Shown here one piece after another: positions 1 to 7,601 of a DNA stretch of 22,702 nucleotides; positions within the stretch are counted from its first letter, which is position 1, and each line of letters opens with the position of its first letter. Under the pieces are notes generated by a model, which worked only from the letters and a program-made list of their open reading frames with translations, ran no database searches and was not told the DNA's origin. The position numbers and the translations under genes were made by a program. This stretch comes from CAZAYB01 sp964489215 (GTDB lineage: Bacteria; Planctomycetota; Phycisphaerae; Sedimentisphaerales; Anaerohalosphaeraceae): NCBI GenBank assembly GCA_964489215.1, contig CAZAYB010000019.1, positions 1-22,702 on the forward strand, written 5' to 3'.

Positions 1-370
1 CTCCAGCTGGAGGCCAGTCCGGAATATTAAGTTCTTCAAAACCGGGACGACCTGATATCTCCATAAGACTCGTAGGATCAACTATTGAATCTATTTCATA
101 AATAAAATCATGATCGATCTCAAGAGCCCCTATAAGCCACTTCCTGATAGAACTGCTGCAGCCTTTGGATATTTCAAGCCTGATTGCGGACCGGCGGCGA
201 CGCTGTATAATAGCCTGCTCAAGAGAGCTGAGCAAATCCCCAGCCTCATCTTCCTGTATCTCGACATCCGCATCCCTGGTTATTCGGAAATAATCAACCG
301 AATCTATACGCTGATTCGGATAAAGCTGCTTAAGATTAGCCGCGATTATATCCTCGATAGCGGCAAGATA
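1..370 (-). CDS. ppk1: Polyphosphate kinase, continuation after scaffold gap (partial)
   Basis: Reading the minus strand from 370 down to 1 gives an uninterrupted frame that starts YLAAIEDIIAANLKQLYP and continues through FRITRDADVEIQEDEAGDLL and RRRRSAIRLEIS. These are the conserved middle blocks of polyphosphate kinase 1 (the FRxTRxAD and RxxxxxxRLE segments), which polymerises the gamma-phosphate of ATP into polyphosphate. It is in frame with the N-terminal part at 411-1067: the codon for Val210 of that part (440-438) is followed by TAT in both copies, so 370 continues directly from 438. Together about 333 of the roughly 700 residues usual for the family are visible. The catalytic histidines lie beyond the window. 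No start or stop occurs in this piece because the gene is cut by the gap on one side and the window edge on the other. Confidence 0.85.
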
Positions 371-380
371 NNNNNNNNNN
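371..380. other. Scaffold gap (10 N)
   Basis: Ten undetermined bases lie inside the polyphosphate kinase gene. The 16 bases before the gap (355-370) are identical to 422-437 after it, so the flanking contigs really overlap and no sequence need be missing. Confidence 0.98.
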
Positions 381-468
381 TTTTATAACAATTCCTGCGG
401 ATCATGGAGTTTATCTTGCCGCGATAGCGGCAAGATAAACTCCATGATCCGCAGGAATTGTTATAAAA
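381..468. repeat. Perfect 42-bp inverted repeat (fold-back at contig end)
   Basis: Bases 381-422 are the exact reverse complement of 427-468, with a 4-base loop (GATA, 423-426). The right arm carries coding sequence of ppk that fits the family. The left arm encodes nothing sensible: it turns the frame into a false C-terminus (AAR, stop). Natural hairpins of 42 perfect base pairs inside a conserved enzyme gene are not expected. The position directly at a scaffold gap points to a fold-back chimera from amplification or assembly. Removing 371-437 joins the gene in frame. Confidence 0.9.
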
Positions 469-1067
469 CGCGAAAAAACCGTCGGTATCGCAATTACAAC
501 TATACCAGCACAGTCACAACCGGCATTTTTAACTTGTGATTTTGACGACTTTTTACTGTCACCTGAAACCGAGATTATCAAACTAAGCTGCATCGCAGGA
601 AGCAAAGGGGCTGGCTTAAGCTTATCCATCGCAAGAGGAGTAAGAACTGGATAAAGCTGAGTACGAAAATAATTCTTCAGAAATTCCTGCTGGGTCGCAT
701 CCCACTCATCAGGACCAAGCAAATATATACCCTCAGCCCTGAGCTTCTTAAAAAGTTCCTGGGTCATACCGCTGTGAATCGGCAACAACTCTCCAACCTG
801 TTTAGCTATTTCCTTAAGCTGTTGTGAAGGCGTCATCCCGCTCGGATCATGCTTGCGTATACCGGCCAGCTTTTGCTGCATAAGCCCGGCTACACGAACC
901 ATAAAAAATTCGTCAAGATTAGAACTGAAAATTGAAAGAAACTTAAGCCTTTCCATCAAGGCAAGATCATCACGTAAAGCCTGAGCAAGAACACGCTCAT
1001 TAAACTTTAGCCAGCTAAGTTCACGGTTAATATATAGGTCAGGTGAGTTAAGTTTTTTATCTTTCAT
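411..1067 (-). CDS. ppk1: Polyphosphate kinase 1, N-terminal part (broken by gap)
   Basis: The first 218 codons open with INRELSWLKFNERVLAQA and then ERLKFLSIFSSNLDEFFMVR, the signature N-terminal domain of polyphosphate kinase 1. The enzyme makes polyphosphate from ATP in the cytoplasm, usually at the membrane or on granules. The real coding sequence ends at about 422 (residue about 215), where the fold-back begins; the last residues and the stop at 411-413 are artefacts. The gene resumes at 370. The start ATG (1067-1065) lies 14 bases after the stop of the Ppx/GppA gene, so the two are almost certainly co-transcribed. Pairing of a polyphosphate synthase with its hydrolase is common in bacteria. 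Confidence 0.93.
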   Translation of the reverse strand: MKDKKLNSPDLYINRELSWLKFNERVLAQALRDDLALMERLKFLSIFSSNLDEFFMVRVAGLMQQKLAGIRKHDPSGMTPSQQLKEIAKQVGELLPIHSGMTQELFKKLRAEGIYLLGPDEWDATQQEFLKNYFRTQLYPVLTPLAMDKLKPAPLLPAMQLSLIISVSGDSKKSSKSQVKNAGCDCAGIVVIAIPTVFSRFITIPADHGVYLAAIAAR

Positions 1068-1081
1068 TATACCAGTCTTAT

Positions 1082-2653
1082 CTATTGCATCTCTTCAATT
1101 AAAAGACCCAAACCGTAAATCTCTTTCACCATATCTGATTTAGCCTGGGCAGAACGTCGTGTCAATGTAATATCGGCCCGACTCGGAACCGAAATACGTA
1201 AAGTCTCATCATCTATACTTGTTTTTATATGCCTGAGCTGACCGGTCCTGTTAACATCAAGTGCAGTAGCAAGACGAAGTATTGCACTAAGCTTATTAAC
1301 AATTATACGGTCCTCTCTCGAAAGAGATATATAAGGAAGATGCGTCGGCTTGGGCCTGGCCCTGCGGTGATAACGGGCAATCTGGGCAACCATTTCAACC
1401 TCGCTTTTTGTCAAACCGAATATCTCTGAATTGGAAATTATATAATAGGTATGTTTATGATATGCTCGTAACGAAATAAATGTACCTGCCTCATGCATTA
1501 TCGAAGCGGCTCGAAGATAAAGCTTCTGACGAAAACCAAGACCATGCTCACTTTGCAAACCATCAAAAAGATTCATCGAAATATCACAGACATTTCCTGC
1601 ATGAACAAGATCAACGTTATATTTTTCTGCTATAGACTTCGCACTCTCAATTACACCCTGAGTAATGATATCATCTTCGGTGCCGGTTATACGCCTGACA
1701 ATATCAAGCAAAAGACCGTCCCTCATCGAAACATAAGAAACAACCATATCCTTTGCACCGGTCATCTTAAGCAGTGTCTGATATATCATAAACGCAGGAT
1801 TCAAAGTCTCAGCATCCGCAAATGGCAAATTATATTTAGAGCTAAGAGTCTCAGGAGTCAGATTCAGACACTTCGCTATAAGCTTCTCGAATTTTGCCTT
1901 CGTAACCTTTCTCAACTTCTCCTTTTCCAATACAACCCCCCCGTGCTCAGCTGCAAAACGGGCATCGGAACCAACAGCTATAAAACCCTGTATCTTCTTA
2001 AAAGGTATCGCCATCTCAGCGGTACCCAATATAGTCGTTATCTCATTTTTTATTATTTTTGCTGCCATACCCCAGGGCTCACTGCTCGCCGCCAGTGCCT
2101 CCTTAAGCCGCACAGAACCAAGACCAAGACTCTGAGACATCGAAATTTTACCATCAGTAATAACTGTCAAAACTGTACTGCCGCCGCCTACCTCAACAAT
2201 AAGCGACTGCTTCTTCAAAAGAGAGGACGAATCGGATATCTGATGACGAACTGCCGAAACCGTCAGCCTGCTTTCCTCGGATATGTCGATTATCTGAAGA
2301 TCAAGACCAGTCGCCATATAAACTCGGTCTATAAAAGTATCTGAATTGCTCGCCTCACGAACACTGCTCGTCGCCACTGCTCGAACATTTTCAACTTTAT
2401 AAACCTCAAGAAGATGAGCATATTCCTTAAGTATCGATATCGCTGCACGCATAGTCCTTCTGCCGAGCCTGCCGAACCTGAACGTATCCTGACCAAGATG
2501 AACCGCCTGCTGCAAACGCTCAAGAATCTCTATCTCCTCCTCCCTCCCCGGAAAGAACTGACCAATCTCCATACGTATCATATTCGAGCCGACATCTATC
2601 GCCGCAACAGTCTCGTATTTTTGATTCTCTGTTCGTAACTGCGTCTTTGCCAT
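1082..2653 (-). CDS. ppx: Exopolyphosphatase / pppGpp phosphatase (Ppx/GppA family)
   Basis: This 523-residue protein has the ASKHA-fold phosphate-binding motifs of Ppx/GppA: AAIDVGSNMIRMEIGQ near residue 18, RAVATSSVREASN near 90 and VEVGGGSTVLTV near 155. The C-terminal third is the HD-like domain of long exopolyphosphatases, with HEAG, then HKHTYYIISNSEIFGL and IARYHRRARPK. The family hydrolyses terminal phosphates of polyphosphate or the 5'-phosphate of pppGpp; which substrate applies cannot be told from sequence. The length matches the long form (about 500 residues). It sits between an HD protein and ppk in the polyphosphate unit. The 84-base spacer upstream contains a TATAAT within an inverted repeat (2676-2697), so some independent control is possible, though no good -35 box is visible. 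Confidence 0.93.
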   Translation of the reverse strand: MAKTQLRTENQKYETVAAIDVGSNMIRMEIGQFFPGREEEIEILERLQQAVHLGQDTFRFGRLGRRTMRAAISILKEYAHLLEVYKVENVRAVATSSVREASNSDTFIDRVYMATGLDLQIIDISEESRLTVSAVRHQISDSSSLLKKQSLIVEVGGGSTVLTVITDGKISMSQSLGLGSVRLKEALAASSEPWGMAAKIIKNEITTILGTAEMAIPFKKIQGFIAVGSDARFAAEHGGVVLEKEKLRKVTKAKFEKLIAKCLNLTPETLSSKYNLPFADAETLNPAFMIYQTLLKMTGAKDMVVSYVSMRDGLLLDIVRRITGTEDDIITQGVIESAKSIAEKYNVDLVHAGNVCDISMNLFDGLQSEHGLGFRQKLYLRAASIMHEAGTFISLRAYHKHTYYIISNSEIFGLTKSEVEMVAQIARYHRRARPKPTHLPYISLSREDRIIVNKLSAILRLATALDVNRTGQLRHIKTSIDDETLRISVPSRADITLTRRSAQAKSDMVKEIYGLGLLIEEMQ

Positions 2654-2675
2654 TAATGCTGTCCGTTATAAATTA

Positions 2676-2697
2676 GACCCTAATATTATACTGGGTC
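2676..2697. repeat. Short inverted repeat upstream of ppx
   Basis: GACCC (2676-2680) and GGGTC (2693-2697) flank a 12-base AT-rich centre that contains TATAAT on the minus strand. It lies in the 84-base gap between the HD gene and ppx. It could be an operator or a small RNA hairpin. Five-base arms are weak evidence. Confidence 0.3.
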
Positions 2698-2737
2698 GCT
2701 TGTCCGCCAAAATGAATTTTTACTGGTTCCCTATAAT

Positions 2738-3325
2738 TTAACGTAAAACAATATCCCGCTCAATCATTTTTGAAAGAAGATCGGATTTTTTACCTGCCGC
2801 CGCAAACTCCGCACTTAAAACACCCGCTCCAACGCACTCAATAACCATCTTATCATACATCACTTCACAATTCACCGACTTTACCAAACCAACATGACTC
2901 CTGTCAAGACCGTCAGCTATCCTCAATATCCCGCTCAAAATACCTACAATATATTTATCTGACTTGTTCAAACTGCCATAATGCCCATGCTTCTTCTTAG
3001 GCAAAGCCTTCCTGTGATACCTCGCTATCAGCGCAATTTTTACCCTGTCATCATCATTAAAATCTAAACCACCCTCATTGAGAATCATACGCATTGATGA
3101 TTTATGATGCCCTTTAGAACCGCCGGACCAGCCGATATCATGAAGCAAAGATCCGCAATGAAGCAAAAACCTCTCATAATCATAAAGATTAAATTCTCCT
3201 TTGATCTGATCAAATATCTCAAGCCCAAGCCGCGTTACATGCATGGAATGGCTTTCCTCAAACCCGCATCCTCGGCCAAACTCGATTACCTTTTCAATCG
3301 TCCTTTCAATTGCTGCTCTGTGCAT
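2738..3325 (-). CDS. HD-domain protein related to the Ppx/GppA C-terminal domain
   Basis: A protein of about 195 residues with an HD metal-phosphohydrolase pattern: His29 (in HSMHVTRLG), His62-Asp63 (LLHDIGW), GHHKSS and later RIADGLD. The stretch ALIARYHRKALPK closely resembles the C-terminal domain of Ppx/GppA enzymes, including the neighbour encoded next (IARYHRRARPK). It therefore looks like a free-standing copy of that domain. Such proteins are often annotated as HD or Ppx/GppA C-terminal proteins; the substrate is unknown, and phosphate esters or nucleotides are possible. I chose the ATG at 3325 because it has GGAG six bases upstream and overlaps the CHAD gene by only 20 bases. An in-frame ATG at 3424 would force a 119-base overlap and has no properly spaced ribosome site. 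Confidence 0.8.
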   Translation of the reverse strand: MHRAAIERTIEKVIEFGRGCGFEESHSMHVTRLGLEIFDQIKGEFNLYDYERFLLHCGSLLHDIGWSGGSKGHHKSSMRMILNEGGLDFNDDDRVKIALIARYHRKALPKKKHGHYGSLNKSDKYIVGILSGILRIADGLDRSHVGLVKSVNCEVMYDKMVIECVGAGVLSAEFAAAGKKSDLLSKMIERDIVLR

Positions 3326-4406
3326 CAAAGGCTCCGCTATTCCTTTCAGCTTCTTGATCTTTGCCTTCTGCTGTTTTAACCTCTTCATCTCGGCTAACCT
3401 CGGAAACCTCTCGAACAGCTGCATCCTTCAAACTGCTGTTAAGTAAATCAAGCATATTTGGCCAGATTTTAGCTTCAACAACCTGCCCCCAATACTCCAC
3501 AAGTTTGTCGAACTTTTCCTCACGCAAACGCCTGCAGTAATTCTTCAGATATTCAAAGCCAGGCCTGAACCTCCACATCTGACGATCGAAACCGTAATAT
3601 TTTATAGTCCGCTTATGCTCCTGGTCTGAAAATTCATCTATCTTATCAAGCCACACATCAAAGTCATGAACTTTACCAGCAAGCGACTGAACTTTCTTAG
3701 CTGCCTTTATAGGCAATTCAAGACCATCTTCAAAAACAGGTTCGCATATCTCCATCGAATACCGCAGCTTCTTTGCCGCTATACGCATTTTATGATGCCG
3801 CCTCTTCGCATTTGGGTCACTAAGACAATCCTCATGAAGAACAAACCTCTGAATCTTCTCTTTAAGCTCAACCTTTGGAATATGCAAATCATCCCGCTTT
3901 GGCTCCGAACTATCAAAAAGCCTTTCCTGCCAGATTATCCCAGAAGCTGCTGCCCCGATAGATGGCAAAGTGTTCTTCTTTTCGATTCTCGCAAGAGACT
4001 TCATAACACAAGGATTAACTTCCAGCCGACTCTGTTTCAACCTCAAAAGTATACGTTTAAGACCCGGACGAACCTTCTTATTTTCAGAACCAGACTCCTT
4101 GATTACTTTACTGATAAACTCCATCTGAACATCAAGGTCGCGAGCCTGACCAAGCCCTTTCGTCAGACCCTTGATATCCTTTTTCCATTTCTTAACCTTG
4201 CCGTCCTTATAAACTGATTCAAACAAATCCAAAGATGCCCGCAATCGCCGAGATGCGACCCTCGCCTGGTGAATATGCTCACTGTCCTTTGGAATTTTAT
4301 CTTTACCTGCCGAACGAAGACAGCTCATATGCTCTGCAAGCTTCTTGAGCTGAGCATCGATATACCTGGCCAGCGTAATTGAAAATTTTTTATGCTCTTG
4401 CCCCAT
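3306..4406 (-). CDS. CHAD-domain protein (polyphosphate-binding)
   Basis: A 366-residue protein with the two basic histidine helices that define CHAD domains: HIHQARVASRRLRASLDLF at residues 44-62 and HHKMRIAAKKLRYSMEI at 204-220. CHAD proteins are alpha-helical, positively charged and bind inorganic polyphosphate (established for the family). They often sit beside polyphosphate genes, as here with ppx and ppk. The C-terminal 50 residues are acidic, low in conservation and probably disordered. It is the first gene of the unit, behind a strong promoter (4443-4471). Its end overlaps the HD gene by 20 bases, which suggests translational coupling. No triphosphatase (CYTH) domain is attached, unlike many CHAD proteins. 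Confidence 0.9.
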   Translation of the reverse strand: MGQEHKKFSITLARYIDAQLKKLAEHMSCLRSAGKDKIPKDSEHIHQARVASRRLRASLDLFESVYKDGKVKKWKKDIKGLTKGLGQARDLDVQMEFISKVIKESGSENKKVRPGLKRILLRLKQSRLEVNPCVMKSLARIEKKNTLPSIGAAASGIIWQERLFDSSEPKRDDLHIPKVELKEKIQRFVLHEDCLSDPNAKRRHHKMRIAAKKLRYSMEICEPVFEDGLELPIKAAKKVQSLAGKVHDFDVWLDKIDEFSDQEHKRTIKYYGFDRQMWRFRPGFEYLKNYCRRLREEKFDKLVEYWGQVVEAKIWPNMLDLLNSSLKDAAVREVSEVSRDEEVKTAEGKDQEAERNSGAFDAQSSN

Positions 4407-4442
4407 AAAAATCTTTCAGTAAGGTAATTAAATCTGCATTAT

Positions 4443-4471
4443 ATTGTAGCACGAAACAACCCCGCTGTCAA
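4443..4471 (-). promoter_or_regulatory. Sigma70-type promoter of the CHAD-HD-ppx-ppk unit
   Basis: On the minus strand TTGACA (4471-4466) is followed after exactly 17 bases by TACAAT (4448-4443). The -35 is a perfect match and the -10 matches at five of six positions. It ends about 36 bases upstream of the CHAD start codon and faces it. Confidence 0.75.
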
Positions 4472-4531
4472 AAAACAAATTAACAGCTGAAAAAACAGCC
4501 TTTACAGTGCTTTTACACACCCCCGCTGGTT

Positions 4532-5329
4532 TTAATCGTGATGAAGCAAAGGCCTCAAAACCACAGCCCCCAAAAGTATTAACGTACTTAAAATAACTAT
4601 ACACGCCCCCGTTGGAAGATTAAAATAATAAGAAACAGCGAACCCCCCAACCGAACTTATAACCCCAAGAACACCAGAACCTGCCAATATAACCCAGTAA
4701 GAACGAAAAAGCTGATATGCAGCTGCAGCAGGATTTATCAGCAGAGCAAATATCATCAACCCACCAACCGTCTGAATATCAACCGCAAGTATAACCGCTG
4801 TTATAATCATAAAAAGCAGATAAACAAAATTGTCATGCGTCCCTGTCGCAGACGCTATACTCCTGCTGAAAAGCATCGCCTTCAAATCGTTGTTAAACAA
4901 AAACACAAAAACAATAAGAACAACCGTACTCGCTGCCATAACATAAACCGTCTGCTCAGAAGCAAAAAGTATACTGCCCCACAACATCGAAAGAATCTCC
5001 GTCCGCGAACCGGTATTAAGACCAAGACCAAGAAACGTCAGACCCATCATCAAAGAAAATATAGCAGCAAGATTCACGTTCCTGTCAAGACGAACTCGAT
5101 CAGGCCTGATAGCTGAAAAACCTGCCGCCGCCGCAAGTGAACCAAAAACCGCTCCCAGGCCCGGATCAAATCCCAAAAGTGAAAACCAAACAACACCAGC
5201 CATAGCAGCATGTGATATGCACGTACCTATAAAAGGAATCTTAAAACCCGTAATGAATACGCCCAGCAGACCGGTACCCAAACCAGCCAGTCCACCCGCA
5301 AGAAGAATTATCAAAAACCACGAATCCAT
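4532..5329 (-). CDS. znuB: Metal ABC transporter permease (ZnuB/MntB type)
   Basis: A 265-residue, strongly hydrophobic protein with about seven to nine membrane segments. It has the ABC-3 family pattern: an N-terminal GLLGVFITGFKIPFIGTCISHA block and a late TVGGLMIFALLINPAAAA block, the usual coupling region. It forms the membrane channel for zinc, manganese or iron uptake with the ATPase encoded just upstream. The ATG at 5329-5327 overlaps the TGA of that gene by one base (TGATG); a TTG one codon earlier also exists but is less likely. The metal cannot be told from sequence alone. It is the last gene of the five-gene unit beginning at 8611. Confidence 0.93.
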   Translation of the reverse strand: MDSWFLIILLAGGLAGLGTGLLGVFITGFKIPFIGTCISHAAMAGVVWFSLLGFDPGLGAVFGSLAAAAGFSAIRPDRVRLDRNVNLAAIFSLMMGLTFLGLGLNTGSRTEILSMLWGSILFASEQTVYVMAASTVVLIVFVFLFNNDLKAMLFSRSIASATGTHDNFVYLLFMIITAVILAVDIQTVGGLMIFALLINPAAAAYQLFRSYWVILAGSGVLGVISSVGGFAVSYYFNLPTGACIVILSTLILLGAVVLRPLLHHD

Positions 5330-6084
5330 CAAACACTGACCCCCTCACCGCCCGGCATAATCTCACCGCCCTCAACCCAATTTTCAACAACCGAATAATC
5401 ACCCTCTGACTCGATCCTGCCCTCACGAAGAATCATAAATCGCTTACCCTCAGCCCACTTTCGCCGCATCTCATGAGTTACCATAACAATAGTAACCTTA
5501 GTCTTTTTATGAACCTCGCAAAACATCGCATGGAGCTGATCCTTAAATTCAGGGTCAAGGCTCGCCGTAGGCTCATCGAGTAAAAGAAGTGCAGGACTCT
5601 GTGCCATAGCCCTGGCTATCAAAACCTTCTGCCTCTGACCACCGGACAAAGACCGAAAGGTCTGACCCCGAAAAGAACCAAGACCAAGAGTTTCAATCCA
5701 CTCTTCAACAACCGAAAAATCTTTCTTTGTCGTCCTGAAAAACAAAGGCTTGCACGCAGCAGGACCCATCAAAACTATCTGCTCAACAGTAAAAGGAATA
5801 TCAAAATTATACTGCCAAACCTGAGGAACAAGTGCAATACGCTTACGCATTATAGTCTTGCGCCACCCGCAAACTCCCGAAATACTCCTGCCGTCAAGCT
5901 TTACACTGCCGCTGAAGTTTTTAGTAAGACCAAGACAAGCCCTTACAAAAGTGCTTTTACCTGCACCATTGGGGCCGGCTATCACACAAAAACTGGACGG
6001 CTCTATTGAAACATTGTCAATGTCCAATGCCGTTTTTCGGCCAAACTTAACACGCAGATTCTCAATTTCAATTGCCGTTGCCAT
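5329..6084 (-). CDS. znuC: Metal ABC transporter ATP-binding protein (ZnuC/MntA type)
   Basis: A 251-residue ABC ATPase with Walker A GPNGAGKST (residues 37-45), Q-loop Gln88, signature LSGGQ (146-150), Walker B LLLLDEP (166-172) and switch His204 (VTHEM). Length and the VPQVWQYNFDIPFTVEQIV segment fit ATPases that energise zinc/manganese importers. The start overlaps the end of the binding-protein gene by 17 bases, and the end overlaps the permease start by one base, so the three are translated together. Confidence 0.93.
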   Translation of the reverse strand: MATAIEIENLRVKFGRKTALDIDNVSIEPSSFCVIAGPNGAGKSTFVRACLGLTKNFSGSVKLDGRSISGVCGWRKTIMRKRIALVPQVWQYNFDIPFTVEQIVLMGPAACKPLFFRTTKKDFSVVEEWIETLGLGSFRGQTFRSLSGGQRQKVLIARAMAQSPALLLLDEPTASLDPEFKDQLHAMFCEVHKKTKVTIVMVTHEMRRKWAEGKRFMILREGRIESEGDYSVVENWVEGGEIMPGGEGVSV

Positions 6085-6955
6085 TTAATAAACATGCCAG
6101 AAGTGCATCAACATTTTGTTCAAGAAGTTTCTCAAAACCGCCCGCCTCCGATGATGATGGAAAGTTGCTGAAAACAATCTTAGGTATCTCAAGCCTCTCA
6201 GAAATCACTCGGTCAAGCCTGGATTGCTCCTGAAGATTACCGATAACCAGCTTAGCACCACCCTCTCGAGCTGACTTTATACATTCCTCGATAGAAGCAG
6301 GAGTCGCTCTGTCCGCTGCAGGAAAAACTGAAACAACATCAAGACCAAGCCACATGCAAAACTGCTTTTGATGAAGGGAACAAACCACCGGAAAACCGCT
6401 TAATCCCGCCCTCGAAACTCGCTCCTTAAGCTCCCTGCAAAAAGAATATATACGCTCTTCGAGCTCCGTAAAATTAGACTTGTAAAAATCTGACCTGCCG
6501 TTATCAATATAGGTCAGAAAATAACTTACCTCCCTGCAAACACCTATATAGCTTTGAGGAACACACAAACCAACACCAGAAGGAACGCTCTTGATGACAA
6601 CTCCCTGATTCTTCAATACCGACAGAGATTTATCAAGATGATTTTGAAAATCAAACCTCAAAAGCAGCTGACAATAGCTCAAAAGCTCAACATCGCTCGG
6701 CTTAAGATCAAAATGCCCAGGACACATACCAGGCGGCGCCATCGAAACAACATAACCCTCAAAACCAACATCCCTAATCGCAGTCTCGATATAAGAGTTT
6801 GTCGCACCAATCGCTGTCGGACGCTCTTCTTCCTTACCAACATCACATCCGCTAAGCAAAAAAATGAAAAAAAACAGCACCCCCAATAACAAAACTTTTC
6901 TAAAAATCACGCCTTTATTCAAGCCTTTAATTCCCGAAGCTAAACACTCATTCAT
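6068..6955 (-). CDS. znuA: Metal ABC transporter substrate-binding lipoprotein (ZnuA/TroA type)
   Basis: A 295-residue protein with a hydrophobic signal and lipobox LLSGC (Cys37), so it is probably a lipoprotein. The body fits the cluster A-I metal-binding fold: a first histidine in GHFDLKPSDVELL, a second in VVCSLHQKQFCMWLGL, and a late GNLQEQSRLDRVISE helix. The usual histidine-rich zinc loop is absent. Cysteines sit beside both expected histidine ligands (CPGH; SLHQKQFC), which is uncommon and may point to another soft metal. The ATG at 6955 is preferred; it overlaps the pseudopilin stop by eight bases. An upstream TTG at 6979 is a weaker choice. Zinc as substrate is inference. Confidence 0.85.
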   Translation of the reverse strand: MNECLASGIKGLNKGVIFRKVLLLGVLFFFIFLLSGCDVGKEEERPTAIGATNSYIETAIRDVGFEGYVVSMAPPGMCPGHFDLKPSDVELLSYCQLLLRFDFQNHLDKSLSVLKNQGVVIKSVPSGVGLCVPQSYIGVCREVSYFLTYIDNGRSDFYKSNFTELEERIYSFCRELKERVSRAGLSGFPVVCSLHQKQFCMWLGLDVVSVFPAADRATPASIEECIKSAREGGAKLVIGNLQEQSRLDRVISERLEIPKIVFSNFPSSSEAGGFEKLLEQNVDALLACLLNGNGN

Positions 6956-7601
6956 AAGAACCCATCTGCGTACCGTCAAGCAGCTTAACCCTGGTAATTA
7001 TACCCGTTTTCTTACCAGAAGCAAGCCAGCTTTCCTGATTCACAGGATAACGCAGTCTGACCATCGTCTCAAGGTCAAAACCAACTCCCACACTGTAAAC
7101 AATCCACGAAACCGGAGAATTCTTCAAATCATTATAATACTTACCCTTTGAACCTCTATTATAAGGAAAACCGTCTGGTATGTAAAGCTTCGCACCATCA
7201 GGATCAATCGAAGAACCATTCTGAAGAAGCCCCCCCACCGACTGATACTTATACGTAAAACCTGACTTACTGAATCTATCCTTAATACCAACTGAAACCG
7301 GACCATCTGTCTCAGGCTCAGGCAAATACTTACCGGCAAGAGTCGATGGAAGCTGATAATAATTCTCCGGCATCGCACAGTCAACACGAGTCAGTGGATA
7401 AACACCATCATTATCGTATGCATAAGCCTCAAGAGCCAAACCGATATTACACAAATCAATATTAGTCGAAACAATCCTCGCCCTCATACGAGCCTTACCC
7501 AATACAGGAAGCAATATCGCCATAAGAACAGAAACTATCGAAACCACTGCCAAAAGCTCGATTAGCGTAAAACCAGTCTTCTGCCTTTCAAAAATTCTCA
7601 T
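6948..7601 (-). CDS. Type II pseudopilin-like protein with prepilin leader
   Basis: A 217-residue protein whose N-terminus is a class III leader: MRIFERQKTG, then FTLIELLAVVSIVSVLMAIL, with Glu at +5 of the mature protein. A prepilin peptidase would cut after Gly10 and methylate Phe11. The following ILLPVLGKARMRA is the form seen in the very large pseudopilin families of Planctomycetota. The C-terminal part is a small globular head with tyrosine-rich stretches and no domain I recognise. The ATG at 7601 overlaps the stop of the previous gene (ATGA); an in-frame ATG at 7619 is possible. Lying between a secreted dockerin protein and a metal-binding lipoprotein, it may help present or assemble them at the cell surface (inference). 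Confidence 0.85.
   Translation of the reverse strand: MRIFERQKTGFTLIELLAVVSIVSVLMAILLPVLGKARMRARIVSTNIDLCNIGLALEAYAYDNDGVYPLTRVDCAMPENYYQLPSTLAGKYLPEPETDGPVSVGIKDRFSKSGFTYKYQSVGGLLQNGSSIDPDGAKLYIPDGFPYNRGSKGKYYNDLKNSPVSWIVYSVGVGFDLETMVRLRYPVNQESWLASGKKTGIITRVKLLDGTQMGSYE

Noticed and set aside
110..388. A short plus-strand open frame running into the N gap
   Set aside because: The minus strand of the same region encodes conserved ppk sequence.
381..468. Fold-back as a natural hairpin, terminator or mobile-element end
   Set aside because: It sits at a scaffold gap inside a conserved gene, and deleting it restores the frame.
1493..2344. A 283-codon open frame on the plus strand
   Set aside because: It lies wholly antisense to the well-conserved ppx gene, has no ribosome site or recognisable motif, and its composition is that of a complementary frame.
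2685..2690. TATAAT as a ppx promoter
   Set aside because: No acceptable -35 box at 15-19 bases, and no extended -10.
4484..4499. Hairpin as terminator of the metal importer unit
   Set aside because: Only four or five base pairs, with a loop of six T; the T stretch after it is interrupted. Too weak to call.
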